DNA of 64,000 nt from Sulfitobacter sp. M05 (GTDB lineage: Bacteria > Pseudomonadota > Alphaproteobacteria > Rhodobacterales > Rhodobacteraceae). Below the pieces are notes generated by a model. It did no database searches. It had not been told where the DNA came from and worked only from the letters and a program-made list of their open reading frames with translations. The position numbers and the translations under genes were made by a program. The stretch covers positions 372,001 through 436,000 of the forward strand of contig NZ_JABEDH010000002.1 of assembly GCF_029285175.1 (NCBI RefSeq). The letters run 5' to 3'. Below, piece after piece: positions 32,961 to 42,025 of this stretch (within the stretch, counting starts at the first letter, position 1; every line of letters begins with the position of its first letter).

Positions 32961-35537
32961 ATGGTTATCCCCATCCTGCAAAACGCAGCTCTTCTCGCTT
33001 TTGCGGCAATTGCTGCTTATGCGGTTTTCTCAAATGTAACGCCGGATTGCAATAAACTGCGGTGTCAGGTCGCTATTGGGCTGGTTATGGGGCTGACGAT
33101 ATTTTTGATTTCAGCAACCCCAAATAACCTTGAATGGCATCAAATTCCGTTGGACGCGAGGGCCGGCGTTCTTGTCTATTCTGGCTATCTTGGTGGTCCT
33201 ATCGGAGCGCTGATCGCTACCGCTTGCGGCGCGATGGCGGGCAATGGCATCAACGGGAGCGAGCTTTGGTCCGGTATGGTATCTCTCAGTTTGCTCGCCT
33301 TATTCGGGGCCGCCATCGCCAAGGTAACGCCAACGCCAGCTTGGCCAAAGACTCCGCTGGCAGGGAAACTCTGGCTGATCACAGGTGCCGCTGTCTTGTC
33401 TCTGGCCCCCACACAGCTTGCGAGCTGGGCAGATGCAACACAGGGGAACCTCCCTTTCGCCGCGACGGCCTTGCCGCTGATGGCGGCGGGCGCAGCTTCG
33501 ACCCTTTTTATGGGTTCAGCAATTCATCTGACATTTGCCATCAGTCGCCTAGCACCTAACGACACGGAACCATCGCAGAGACTTAGACTGGTGGCTAAAG
33601 CGAAAAATCTGGGCACCTTCGAACGCAACGTGAAAGAGGATAGCGTAACATTCGACACAAGGGTTTGCCAAATCCTTGGGCTTCCCGAGAACCAGCGCAA
33701 GATGACACTTGAGCGATGGGTATCATTCGTTCTCAAAGAAGACGTACAGACCAAGATCAGGGCCCTGGAGCGCGCCTTGCATGGCGGCTCACCGAATGAA
33801 CCGACGGTGTTCCGGATCGTCAGAAACGACGGTAAGGTCAGGCATATTCGCGCCTATTGGACGACCAAACCCAAAGATGGCAGGCCAACCGAAAAGATCG
33901 TTGGCATCTATGAGGACATCACCGACGCTGTTGAAGCGGAACGCACCAAAGTGGTTGCGGAAACGCGACTGGACACGGCAGTGCGTATCGCCGGTATCGG
34001 GTTCTATACTTTCAGTACGGACACCGGAGAATGCAGTTTTTGCTCCGATCAACACGCCAGACAATTGGGTTTGACGCCAGAGGAGTTCAAAGAATGGGCC
34101 AATCGACGAGAACCCAGCCTGGACCACGTACATGAGGACGATCGCCAAACCATTCTTGACGCAATCAAACGGATCAATCAGGGACAATCGCAAACCTTTG
34201 AATATCGTGCATTTCACAAGAACGGCGATCTTCGTTATATTCGCCAGATCGAGGAACCGACCCGCGACGAAACCGGTAGGATTGTCGCCCACACCGGAAC
34301 CAGTCTGGACCTGACCGATCTGCGCAAAGCCGAGATGCGCCTGCGCCAATCCCAAAGGATTGAGGCGATAGGCACACTAACCGGCGGCATCGCCCATGAT
34401 TTCAACAACCTGCTTGCCATCATCCTTGGCAATCTTGAGCTGTGGCTCGAAACGGGCAAGGATGAGGAAGGCAGAAAACTGGTTTCGACGGCCTATAGTG
34501 CCGCGATACGGGGTGCCGACCTGACAAAGAGCCTGCTCAGCTTCTCCCGCCGCGCACCGCTTCATCCCATACGCCTGAACCTGAACCGCCTCTGCGAAAG
34601 CACGCTGGACTGGACGACCGGCGTTCTGCCGGCAAACATCTCGGTGGAAGTGGCGCTGTTTGGCGATCTTTGGGGCATAGAAGTCGATGCAGTCTCTGCC
34701 GAAAACGCAATCATCAATCTTGTTCTGAATGCCCGTGATGCGATGCCGGACGGGGGAACCGTCAGGGTTGAAACCACGAATGAGGAAATCCGTGCCGACC
34801 AAGCCCCCTATGCCGACCCCGATGTCCCGCCGGGCCGGTATGTTGTTCTGACCATCGCCGATACTGGTCACGGGATTGAGCCGGACAAGATCAAGCATGT
34901 GTTCGAACCCTTTTTCACAGACAAACCGCGCGGCAAAGGATCCGGGTTGGGCCTGTCGATGGTGCAGGGATTTATGGAGCAATCTGGCGGCACGATCCGG
35001 CTCAGCTCTACACCGGGCAAAGGCACCACATTCAGACTGTACTTCAAAGCAGCAAAAGCAAAAGCACCGCATCCCGTGATACCACCCATCGCCTCCCACG
35101 CGGCCACGGGGACAGGCACAACCATTCTGGTCGCTGAAGATGAACCGGATGTCCGGGCGGTCATCACAAAATTTCTGGAAAGCGCCGGATATTCGGTCCT
35201 CAGCGCTGCAAATGGAGAGGATGCCCTTGAGGCGTTCCATTCCGCCGAAACTGTCGATCTTCTGTTGTCTGACGCGGTGATGCCTGGCACCTTACAAGGC
35301 CGATCCCTGATCAAAGCACTCCGAACCGTCCAGCCGGATTTACCCTGCATTATTCTGTCAGGTTATGCCGCTGGACAGACCAGCCCCCGTGTGACAACGC
35401 GCGCGCCGGAGACGCCTGCATCGCAAATCAAAATGCCGGACATTCATCTGGCGAAACCGGTCAGCCGGACCGATTTGCTTAGGGCCGTGTCAGGCGCGCT
35501 GAAATTGCGCCACCGAACAGCGGGGGCATACAGTTGA
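32961..35537 (+). CDS. Hybrid sensor histidine kinase with membrane sensor, two PAS domains and receiver
   Basis: The 858 residues comprise a hydrophobic N-terminal sensor (about 1-200, six or so helices, of the MASE/5TM type), two PAS-like domains (about 210-325 and 335-455), a HisKA dimerisation domain with phospho-accepting H479 in GGIAHDFNNLL, an HATPase domain (NLVLNARDAMPDGG, then ADTGHGIE and GSGLGLSMVQGF), and a C-terminal receiver with D771 in LLSDAVMPG. It should autophosphorylate on H479 and pass phosphate to D771, then to another protein. It is followed closely by MarR and a lone receiver gene, its likely partners. Signal unknown. Confidence 0.92.
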   Translation: MVIPILQNAALLAFAAIAAYAVFSNVTPDCNKLRCQVAIGLVMGLTIFLISATPNNLEWHQIPLDARAGVLVYSGYLGGPIGALIATACGAMAGNGINGSELWSGMVSLSLLALFGAAIAKVTPTPAWPKTPLAGKLWLITGAAVLSLAPTQLASWADATQGNLPFAATALPLMAAGAASTLFMGSAIHLTFAISRLAPNDTEPSQRLRLVAKAKNLGTFERNVKEDSVTFDTRVCQILGLPENQRKMTLERWVSFVLKEDVQTKIRALERALHGGSPNEPTVFRIVRNDGKVRHIRAYWTTKPKDGRPTEKIVGIYEDITDAVEAERTKVVAETRLDTAVRIAGIGFYTFSTDTGECSFCSDQHARQLGLTPEEFKEWANRREPSLDHVHEDDRQTILDAIKRINQGQSQTFEYRAFHKNGDLRYIRQIEEPTRDETGRIVAHTGTSLDLTDLRKAEMRLRQSQRIEAIGTLTGGIAHDFNNLLAIILGNLELWLETGKDEEGRKLVSTAYSAAIRGADLTKSLLSFSRRAPLHPIRLNLNRLCESTLDWTTGVLPANISVEVALFGDLWGIEVDAVSAENAIINLVLNARDAMPDGGTVRVETTNEEIRADQAPYADPDVPPGRYVVLTIADTGHGIEPDKIKHVFEPFFTDKPRGKGSGLGLSMVQGFMEQSGGTIRLSSTPGKGTTFRLYFKAAKAKAPHPVIPPIASHAATGTGTTILVAEDEPDVRAVITKFLESAGYSVLSAANGEDALEAFHSAETVDLLLSDAVMPGTLQGRSLIKALRTVQPDLPCIILSGYAAGQTSPRVTTRAPETPASQIKMPDIHLAKPVSRTDLLRAVSGALKLRHRTAGAYS

Positions 35538-35620
35538 AAACCCTTGAACTTTTCAGTAGAACTCCGCCTCATTGCTGCAATATGTGGAATACTGAAGCAC
35601 ATAGGGGACTGCGTGCGCGC

Positions 35621-36064
35621 ATGACACATGACATTGACGAGAAAAAACTGATCGCCTCTGTTGTGTTGTTGGAACGGTTTGTCCGCGACATCTATCAGGC
35701 AAAACACTCCTCCGAAATCCAGCCGCTGCAATGGTCCATTCTGCGCTATCTTGACCGCATGCCGGTGGACCGCTGCGAAGCACGCTGGATCGCGCAGTTC
35801 CTGGGCCTGACCCGCGCTCCGGTAACCCGCGCGACGGCAACCCTTGAGCGCCGCGGTTTTGTCACACAGAATCCCAATGGGCAGGACGGCAGAACCAAAT
35901 CAATCGCGCTGACCCCGCGGGGCCGCGCTGCCCTTTCTGATGATCCGATACGCGCCGCTGCAAGACATATTTCCGCCCTGCCCCCAGACGAACAGGCCCA
36001 GTTCATCAAATCCATCCGCTCCATTGCCCTCAGCTCAGAGACGTCGCGCGATGACACAGAATAA
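35621..36064 (+). CDS. MarR-family transcriptional regulator
   Basis: A winged-helix dimeric regulator of about 147 residues from the chosen ATG. The DNA-binding part runs PLQWSILRYLDRMP ... EARWIAQFLGLTRAPVTRATATLERRGFV ... DGRTKSIALTPRGRAAL. Three starts are possible: TTG at 35534 overlapping the kinase stop, ATG at 35582 and ATG at 35621. The last gives the usual family length but has only a distant GGGGA. Its end overlaps the receiver gene by 14 bases, so kinase, MarR and receiver look like one operon. Confidence 0.85.
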   Translation: MTHDIDEKKLIASVVLLERFVRDIYQAKHSSEIQPLQWSILRYLDRMPVDRCEARWIAQFLGLTRAPVTRATATLERRGFVTQNPNGQDGRTKSIALTPRGRAALSDDPIRAAARHISALPPDEQAQFIKSIRSIALSSETSRDDTE

Positions 36065-36434
36065 GAAAATCCTATTGGTCGAGGACGATCCCGACATGCG
36101 CGAGATGATCTCGGCGTTTCTATCTTCCGGTCCCTACGATATTGTCCTTGCCGGCTCTGTTCCTGCCGCGCTGAAGCGTCTGTCGCAGGAAGGGCCATTC
36201 GATCTGGCGGTGCTTGACTTTTGGCTGGGTCGGGAGAACTCCATTTCCATCCTCGACATGATCCGATCGAATAATCAGGACACGCCAGTCATTGTCATTT
36301 CAGGTGGTCATCACCGCATGGACCTTGAGGCCACCGCAGCGATTTCTGAAATAAGTGGCGCGGTGGTCTTCCTGCAAAAGCCCTTTCAGAAATCGACCCT
36401 GCTGGACGCCGTTGCAACAGCATTAGCCCCGTAA
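36051..36434 (+). CDS. Single-domain response regulator (receiver)
   Basis: A 127-residue CheY-like receiver without an output domain: acidic pocket LLVEDDPDM, phospho-Asp D56 in LAVLDFWLG, conserved Thr/Ser in VIVISGG and Lys in FLQKPF. The ATG at 36051 lies within the MarR gene, overlapping by 14 bases. Placed behind a hybrid kinase, it probably accepts or drains phosphate from it, or binds a target protein directly. Confidence 0.9.
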   Translation: MTQNKKILLVEDDPDMREMISAFLSSGPYDIVLAGSVPAALKRLSQEGPFDLAVLDFWLGRENSISILDMIRSNNQDTPVIVISGGHHRMDLEATAAISEISGAVVFLQKPFQKSTLLDAVATALAP

Positions 36435-36480
36435 GGCGACGTTCCACGGCCAGAGGCCGACAGCCGCCTGCGTTTCCACC

Positions 36481-36523
36481 TTGCAGCACCTAAAGGCTTT
36501 TCGGTATCCTCCGTTATTATGGA
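36481..36523 (+). promoter_or_regulatory. Promoter and operator at the XRE-cupin start (leaderless)
   Basis: TTGCAG (36481-36486), 18 bases, then TATCCT (36505-36510) form a promoter whose start would fall at or next to the ATG at 36519, giving a leaderless message. The inverted repeat TCCGTTATTATGGA (36510-36523) covers this point. It matches the site before kbl at 13 of the 16 positions when the following AA is included, so autoregulation is likely. Confidence 0.55.
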
Positions 36524-37076
36524 AAACACCGACGCAATACTATCACTTCTCCCCACCCGTTTGAAAGACGCCCGCCGCGCCAAGGGGCTTTCCCTTGATG
36601 CGGTTGCGAAACTGTCGGGCGTGTCACGCAGCATGGTCAGCCAGATCGAACGCGGTGAATCCTCTCCGACGATCTCTACTCTGTGGAACCTGACCAAAGC
36701 CCTTCAGGTTGATTTTGCAGGGCTTTTGGAGGACGGGCAGGAAAGCAGGATCGAGGTGCTGCGCGGGGACGGCGTGCCGACAATCGAAAACCACGGTGCT
36801 GGCTGTTCAATTCGCATCCTTTCGCCCCCCGAAGAAGCAGGGCGGCATGAAGTCTACGACCTTCGGTTCTCGGAAAACGGGGTGCTGGACAGCCTGCCCC
36901 ACGCCCAAGGCGCGCGCGAGCATCTCACCGTGATCGAAGGCAGCCTGACCGTCACAAGCGGCGACGCCGTTGAGCAGTTGGCGCAGGGCGACACCGCGCG
37001 ATACCCCGCCGACGTGGCCCACCGGATCACGGCAAACGGTCCGGCACGCGGATTCCTAGTCGTAAACGGAGCTTAG
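36519..37076 (+). CDS. XRE-family regulator with C-terminal cupin domain
   Basis: A 185-residue regulator. The helix-turn-helix is at about residues 13-66 ([32 protein letters not shown]), and a small cupin domain occupies the last 70-80 residues ([11 protein letters not shown] ... YPADVAHRI). Such HTH-cupin proteins sense a small molecule, often an amino acid or polyamine product, and control adjacent catabolic genes. Located immediately before kbl-tdh on the same strand, it is the best candidate for controlling threonine breakdown. It has no clear ribosome site, in line with a leaderless start. Confidence 0.9.
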   Translation: MENTDAILSLLPTRLKDARRAKGLSLDAVAKLSGVSRSMVSQIERGESSPTISTLWNLTKALQVDFAGLLEDGQESRIEVLRGDGVPTIENHGAGCSIRILSPPEEAGRHEVYDLRFSENGVLDSLPHAQGAREHLTVIEGSLTVTSGDAVEQLAQGDTARYPADVAHRITANGPARGFLVVNGA

Positions 37077-37118
37077 CAAAAATCCACCATCACGGATGTG
37101 CGTCCAGTTTTGCGCATA

Positions 37119-37134
37119 TCCGCTATTGCGGAAA
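37119..37134 (+). promoter_or_regulatory. Candidate XRE-cupin operator before kbl
   Basis: TCCGCTATTGCGGA is an inverted repeat (5-bp arms, 4-bp centre), followed by AA as at the XRE-cupin start. It lies 40 bases before the kbl ATG and differs from the upstream site only at three positions, two of which preserve the dyad. Confidence 0.55.
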
Positions 37135-37173
37135 CTTTTCCAACATGTAAAATCCTTCAAAACGGAGGATTCC

Positions 37174-38361
37174 ATGACCGCTGCATTTCTGACCCATATG
37201 AACGAGACGCTGGCGCAGATCGACGCCGAGAAAATGACCAAGACCGAGCGGTTGATCACCTCGGCACAGGCGGGGCATGTCACCGCCAACGGCAAACCGG
37301 TGATAAACCTTTGTGCTAACAACTATCTTGGCCTTGCCGACCATCCCGACCTGATCAGCGCGGCCAAAGGGGCAATGGACGACAAGGGGTTTGGCATGGC
37401 CTCTGTGCGGTTCATCTGCGGCACACAAGATCTGCACCGCGCGCTGGAAACCCGAATTGCGGATTTTCTTGGCAAAGATGACTCGATCCTATTCGCCGCC
37501 TGCTTTGACGCCAACGGCGGGCTGTTCGAGCCGCTTTTGGGGCCGCAAGACGCGATTATCTCTGATGCGCTGAACCATGCGTCGATCATTGACGGCATCC
37601 GTTTGTGCAAAGCCAAACGCTATCGCTATGCCAATTCCGACATGGACGACCTTGAAACCCAGCTGAAGACCGCAAAGGCGGATGGTGCAAGGTTCATCAT
37701 GATCGCAACGGATGGCGTGTTCAGCATGGATGGCTACCTTGCCAATCTGCCAGAGATTACCAAACTTGCCGAAACCTATGACGCTTTGGTGATGGTTGAC
37801 GACTGTCATTCAACGGGCTTTATGGGGCCAAAAGGCGCGGGCACACCGGCGCATTTTGGCGTTGATGTCGACATCCTGACCGGCACCCTGGGCAAGGCTC
37901 TGGGCGGCGCTGTTGGGGGGTATATCGCCGGCCCGCAGCCGGTAATTGACCTGCTGCGCCAGCGCGCGCGCCCCTATCTGTTCTCCAATTCCCTGCCCCC
38001 CGCCATCGTGGCCGCCGGGATCGAAGCCATCCGGTTGGTTGAACAGGGCGACGCCCTGCGCGACCAGCTGTTTAATAACGCGGCCTACTGGCGGAACGGG
38101 CTAGGTGCCCTCGGGTTTGACCTCCTGCCCGGTGAACACCCGATCATCCCTGTGATGCTGGGCGAGGCGCATCTGGCACAGGAAATGGCGGCACGCCTGT
38201 TTGAGGAAGGCGTCTATGTCAGCGGCTTTTTCTTTCCGGTGGTGCCCCGTGGTCAGGCCCGCATCCGCACCCAGATGAATGCCGCACTAAGCTTTGACGA
38301 TCTGGACCGCGCGTTGGATGCTTTTGCAGTCGCGGGCAAAGCCGTGGGTGTCCTGAAATGA
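37174..38361 (+). CDS. kbl: 2-amino-3-ketobutyrate CoA ligase (glycine C-acetyltransferase)
   Basis: Kbl splits 2-amino-3-ketobutyrate, made by Tdh, with CoA into glycine and acetyl-CoA. The 395-residue alpha-oxoamine synthase has [14 protein letters not shown] near the start, [10 protein letters not shown] and the PLP lysine K241 in TLGKALGG. Length equals that of the E. coli enzyme. CGGAGG stands before the ATG at 37174. The stop overlaps tdh as ATGA, so the two enzymes are translationally coupled. Confidence 0.96.
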   Translation: MTAAFLTHMNETLAQIDAEKMTKTERLITSAQAGHVTANGKPVINLCANNYLGLADHPDLISAAKGAMDDKGFGMASVRFICGTQDLHRALETRIADFLGKDDSILFAACFDANGGLFEPLLGPQDAIISDALNHASIIDGIRLCKAKRYRYANSDMDDLETQLKTAKADGARFIMIATDGVFSMDGYLANLPEITKLAETYDALVMVDDCHSTGFMGPKGAGTPAHFGVDVDILTGTLGKALGGAVGGYIAGPQPVIDLLRQRARPYLFSNSLPPAIVAAGIEAIRLVEQGDALRDQLFNNAAYWRNGLGALGFDLLPGEHPIIPVMLGEAHLAQEMAARLFEEGVYVSGFFFPVVPRGQARIRTQMNAALSFDDLDRALDAFAVAGKAVGVLK

Positions 38362-39401
38362 CCAATGAAATGAACGCATTGGTCAAGGCCCACCCCCGCG
38401 AAGGCCTTTGGTTGCAAACCGCGCCTGTGCCGGACATCGGACAGGATGATGTGCTGATCCGCATCAACAAGACCGGCATCTGCGGCACGGACATCCACAT
38501 CTGGAACTGGGACGCATGGGCGCAGAAAACCGTGCCTGTGCCCCTGATCACCGGACATGAATTCGCAGGTGAAATTGTCGAGATCGGGCGCAATGTCCAA
38601 GGCCTGCACCTTGGACAACGATGCAGCGGCGAGGGCCATTTGATCGGCAAACAATCCCGCCAAAGCCGTGGTGGCAAATTCCACCTTGATCCCGAAACCC
38701 GCGGCATTGGGGTGAACGAACAGGGCGCGTTTGCTGAATATTTGCGCCTGCCCGCGTTCAATGTGGTGCCCCTGCCCGACGACATCAGCGATGACATCGG
38801 TGCCATTCTTGATCCGCTGGGCAATGCCGTCCACACCGCGCTGTCATTCGATCTGTTGGGCGAAGACGTATTGATTACCGGCGCGGGTCCGATCGGGATC
38901 ATGGCGGCAGCGGTCGCGCGCCACGCTGGGGCACGCAATGTGGTCATCACTGACATCAACCAGAACCGGCTGGATCTGGCGGCCAAAGTCGCGGATGTGA
39001 CACCGGTGAACGTGGCCAAGGACGATCTGGCGGATGTACAGGCACGGTTGAAAATCAAACAAGGGTTTGACGTTGGCCTGGAAATGTCCGGCAATCAGGC
39101 GGCGATGGATCAGATGGTCGAGGCCATGGTGATGGGCGGACGCATTGGTTTGCTGGGCATCCCCCCGGGCAAGAGCCCGGTTGATTGGAGCCGGATTGTG
39201 TTCAAGGCCATCACCGTCAAGGGCATCTACGGGCGCGAAATTTTCGAAACCTGGTACAAGATGATCGCCATGTTGCAAAACGGGTTGGACGTGTCCGGCG
39301 TAATCACCCATCGCTTTGCCCTTGCCGATTTCGAGGACGGGTTTGCCGCGATGAAGTCAGGACAGTCCGGTAAGGTGGTGCTGGACTGGCGCAAATCATA
39401 G
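38358..39401 (+). CDS. tdh: L-threonine 3-dehydrogenase lacking the structural-zinc cysteines
   Basis: Tdh oxidises threonine to 2-amino-3-ketobutyrate with NAD+. The 347-residue medium-chain dehydrogenase keeps the catalytic zinc site (C42 in [14 protein letters not shown]67-E68 in GHEFAGE) and the NAD-binding loop [12 protein letters not shown]. However, the lobe that normally carries four zinc-binding cysteines reads [19 protein letters not shown], so all four are replaced (G97, S100, S103, D111). Flanking residues still align with ordinary Tdh. The structural zinc must be absent while the enzyme otherwise looks intact. Function from pairing with kbl is secure. Confidence 0.95.
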   Translation: MTNEMNALVKAHPREGLWLQTAPVPDIGQDDVLIRINKTGICGTDIHIWNWDAWAQKTVPVPLITGHEFAGEIVEIGRNVQGLHLGQRCSGEGHLIGKQSRQSRGGKFHLDPETRGIGVNEQGAFAEYLRLPAFNVVPLPDDISDDIGAILDPLGNAVHTALSFDLLGEDVLITGAGPIGIMAAAVARHAGARNVVITDINQNRLDLAAKVADVTPVNVAKDDLADVQARLKIKQGFDVGLEMSGNQAAMDQMVEAMVMGGRIGLLGIPPGKSPVDWSRIVFKAITVKGIYGREIFETWYKMIAMLQNGLDVSGVITHRFALADFEDGFAAMKSGQSGKVVLDWRKS

Positions 39402-39449
39402 AGGACTGCCTGCCGATTTTCCCGCTCGGGTATTATTGTGAGGTCGGTC

Positions 39450-39466
39450 CACTCAATCTTTGAGTG
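39450..39466 (+). terminator. Small hairpin after tdh
   Basis: CACTCAA (39450-39456) and TTGAGTG (39460-39466) form a 7-bp stem with a three-base loop, 48 bases after the tdh stop. It is followed by A-rich, not T-rich, sequence, so termination on the plus strand is doubtful. Confidence 0.3.
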
Positions 39467-39494
39467 AGGAAAAATAAGCTTGCAAACCATGCGA

Positions 39495-39509
39495 TTAACC
39501 ATCCGTTAA
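39495..39509. promoter_or_regulatory. CtrA-type box before the sigma factor
   Basis: TTAACCATCCGTTAA is a perfect TTAA-N7-TTAA site, the CtrA-binding consensus, about 80 bases before the sigma-factor start. CtrA controls motility genes in Rhodobacterales. Confidence 0.65.
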
Positions 39510-39590
39510 TCAGAATAATCTTTGCAAACTTGGGGAAACGTGTTTCTGTTCTAAAAAAATACGACTAAAAAACGACTATTGGGCAGTGAC

Positions 39591-40265
39591 ATGACAATTT
39601 CTTACGCGACCGCAAGGAGCGCGCCCATACTTGAATGGGCGGATGAACGTCGGCTGATCGAAGGCTGGCAAAACCAAAAAGACAGATTTGCACTTGAAAA
39701 ATTGCTTTTGTCCCATGTGCGGATCGTTTTCGCATGGGTCCGGAAACTAAGCGCAGACAAAGCCGAACAAGAAGAAATGGTATCCGAGGGTATCCTTGGG
39801 TTGATCAAGGCAGCAGACATGTTTGATCTTGCTAAAGAGGTCCGGTTTTCTACCTATGCCCGCTGGTGGGTCAAGAATAGTGTTCTGTCCGCTTTTGAGC
39901 GGCTTAGGTCGATTGTCGAGATGCCTGCCGGTGTGCGGGTCGAGGCCGGGCAGCAGGTCAAGCAAAGCACCGATGTGTTTGAAATGTTGGTCTGTGATGA
40001 CCCGACACCCGAGGAGCGTATGATTGCGAATTCATCTCGTGATCTTATGCGGGCCCGTCTCGCCGAGGCGCTCAAAGAGCTGGGCGAAGTCGACCGCGAC
40101 GTTGTGACAAGCCGGGCCTTGAAACAGCCGTCAGAGACTTTTGACGATCTGGCCGCACGGCTGAAGATGAACAGCACGAAATTGAGGCAGATCGAACGCC
40201 GGGCAATGTCGCGCCTGAAAAACGAGCTGTTGGCTCGGGGTGTCACCACAAGCAGAGCTGTATAA
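39591..40265 (+). CDS. Sigma-70 family factor, RpoH-like, at the head of the flagellar cluster
   Basis: A 224-residue sigma factor. Region 2 runs LLLSHVRIVFAWVRKL ... MVSEGILGLIKAADMFD ... RFSTYARWWVKNSVLSAF, and region 4 is near the C-terminus (ETFDDLAARLKMNSTKLRQIERRAMSRLK). It resembles the heat-shock (RpoH) group more than FliA/sigma-28, but is short and has lost most RpoH-box character. Preceded by a perfect CtrA-type box and followed at once by fliK, it may direct flagellar gene transcription. A TTG at 39579 is an alternative start; the ATG at 39591 is preferred. Its target genes are unknown. Confidence 0.82.
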   Translation: MTISYATARSAPILEWADERRLIEGWQNQKDRFALEKLLLSHVRIVFAWVRKLSADKAEQEEMVSEGILGLIKAADMFDLAKEVRFSTYARWWVKNSVLSAFERLRSIVEMPAGVRVEAGQQVKQSTDVFEMLVCDDPTPEERMIANSSRDLMRARLAEALKELGEVDRDVVTSRALKQPSETFDDLAARLKMNSTKLRQIERRAMSRLKNELLARGVTTSRAV

Positions 40266-40266
40266 C

Positions 40267-42012
40267 GTGATCCAGACAATATTCCCCACGGCCTCAACCA
40301 AATCACCCGACGCAGCCAAAGCACCCGGCGCGGCTGCGGAAGGGTTCGCGGCCCTTATGCAAGGCCCCCCCACGTCCGAAACCAATGGAGCGGGCGGCGA
40401 AAGTGCTGCCGCAACCATGGCCCATACCGATAGCGCCGAGATGGTCGCGGGGGAGGGAGAGATGGTTCTCCTTGACGGGCTGGATGCAACCAGCCCAACC
40501 GACATGGCAGAAGCAAACACAGAGGCTGGCCCTGCCGCCGGAGCACCCCAGCACGCGGCAGAAATCAAACTCAAACTGGAATTGGTTCCCAATGTTGTGC
40601 AGGCCCCTTCCGGAGCGGCAACCGCGCAAGACGCTGTCACCCCACAGCAAGGTGGCGCAAGGACAGACAGCACGGGGATGGCGCAATCCGACAAAACCAC
40701 CTTGGCCGCACAGCTTGCAACCGGCACTGTTACAGCAACGGGTCCGCAGACATCAGCCACACCCGCAGCGACCAGCGCAGCCCAAACACCCCCAAGCCAA
40801 GAGGGCGCTGAGGCATCCCAATCTCCGCGGGCCGCACAGACCCAGCCGCAGATGCAGATGCAGAATACCCAATCTCAAATCCAAAGCGCACGCCCGGATG
40901 CCTCTGGGCCTACCACACCCAAGGCAACCGCAAGCGCAGGTGTGCCCCCCGAAAGCGCTCAAACCGTTCAGACGCAGACGGCCACAACAGGCTCAAACCG
41001 CGCAGCGGTGCTGCCGGTGCCAACCACGCCACAGCTGGCCAGCGCGGAAACCGGAACCACCGGACAACAGGTGTCGCAGAACATCACCACACAAGCTGTT
41101 CCAGCAGTTCCCGCAGCGCCAAGTTCCACATCGAGCAAGCAGACACGGATGGGGTCTGAAGGAACCCGACCAACCACAAACCTGCTCTCCCCGCCGGCAA
41201 TGCCTGATACAGCTGCCAACTCTGCACAGGACCCCGCGAAAGCAACTTCGGCTGCGCCTCTTGCGCAGGGCCAACCCTTGGTAAAGACACCGGAACAGAT
41301 TGCGACCGCCGGTCAGACCACCCCCCTGCCCGTCCCGCCACAGACAGCACCAGCAAAACCGGCGATTGGGCTGAAGGACAAGGCAGAGGCTGCAACGGCG
41401 GAAAACCGGAGTGTGGAACGGCCCCTCGCGATGTCCGAGATCGTGACAAAGAACAATGTTCTGGCAGGTCTGGAGAAGCCCGCGAATGCCGGCTTGGCAG
41501 CGCTGGGTTTTGCCGATCCCGAGCAAATCGAGCAAGCCAACATACAGTCCACTGCGGGCACCACCCTGTCAGGAGCCAAGGAAGCCGCGGCCCCGTCAGA
41601 GGCCAATATGAAGCCACCGGTGAAACCCTTTTCCGAGGCCGTGATGGCGCAGATCAAATCGGTCGAGGCCGCGCAGGGGCGCACAACTGTGAATCTGATC
41701 CCGCGCGGTTTGGGCAATATCGAGATTGAGGTTCTGTCCGAAAACGACGCAACTGCCAAGATCGTGGTACGGGTTGAAAACCCCGTTGTGTTGCAGGCCC
41801 TACGTGACGATCGGCAGGTTCTGGCACAGACCCTCGGTGTATCCGACAGCGGTCTGCTTGATTTCCAAGAACACAGTGCGGGCGAACAATCCGACGCGAA
41901 ACAGCAAAACACCGGTCAAGGGGGCGCGGGTTTTTCCGATGCGCCAGCGGTACAGCCGGAGCTGGCGCACCGTGACGTGGTCCAGGACGGCCACCTTGAT
42001 ATCATGACGTAA
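40267..42012 (+). CDS. fliK: Flagellar hook-length control protein
   Basis: FliK measures hook length and switches the export gate from hook to filament substrates. The 581-residue protein has a long, low-complexity N-terminal part rich in Ala, Thr, Gln and Pro (about residues 1-450) and the folded C-terminal Flg_hook domain (LIPRGLGNIEIEVLS ... VVLQALRDDRQVLAQTLG). This is the normal layout for a secreted ruler. The GTG at 40267 directly follows the sigma-factor stop; a GTG at 40240 inside that gene is also possible. flgD follows by 13 bases. Confidence 0.88.
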   Translation: MIQTIFPTASTKSPDAAKAPGAAAEGFAALMQGPPTSETNGAGGESAAATMAHTDSAEMVAGEGEMVLLDGLDATSPTDMAEANTEAGPAAGAPQHAAEIKLKLELVPNVVQAPSGAATAQDAVTPQQGGARTDSTGMAQSDKTTLAAQLATGTVTATGPQTSATPAATSAAQTPPSQEGAEASQSPRAAQTQPQMQMQNTQSQIQSARPDASGPTTPKATASAGVPPESAQTVQTQTATTGSNRAAVLPVPTTPQLASAETGTTGQQVSQNITTQAVPAVPAAPSSTSSKQTRMGSEGTRPTTNLLSPPAMPDTAANSAQDPAKATSAAPLAQGQPLVKTPEQIATAGQTTPLPVPPQTAPAKPAIGLKDKAEAATAENRSVERPLAMSEIVTKNNVLAGLEKPANAGLAALGFADPEQIEQANIQSTAGTTLSGAKEAAAPSEANMKPPVKPFSEAVMAQIKSVEAAQGRTTVNLIPRGLGNIEIEVLSENDATAKIVVRVENPVVLQALRDDRQVLAQTLGVSDSGLLDFQEHSAGEQSDAKQQNTGQGGAGFSDAPAVQPELAHRDVVQDGHLDIMT

Positions 42013-42025
42013 GAAGGACAAACCG

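Noticed and set aside
36519..36521. A missing upstream start for the XRE-cupin gene, considered a truncated annotation.
   Set aside because: The helix-turn-helix is complete from this ATG, and the promoter position fits a leaderless transcript.
40385..41284. Long overlapping frames on both strands inside fliK.
   Set aside because: They follow from the high GC and low complexity of fliK; only the fliK frame has the conserved C-terminal hook-length domain.
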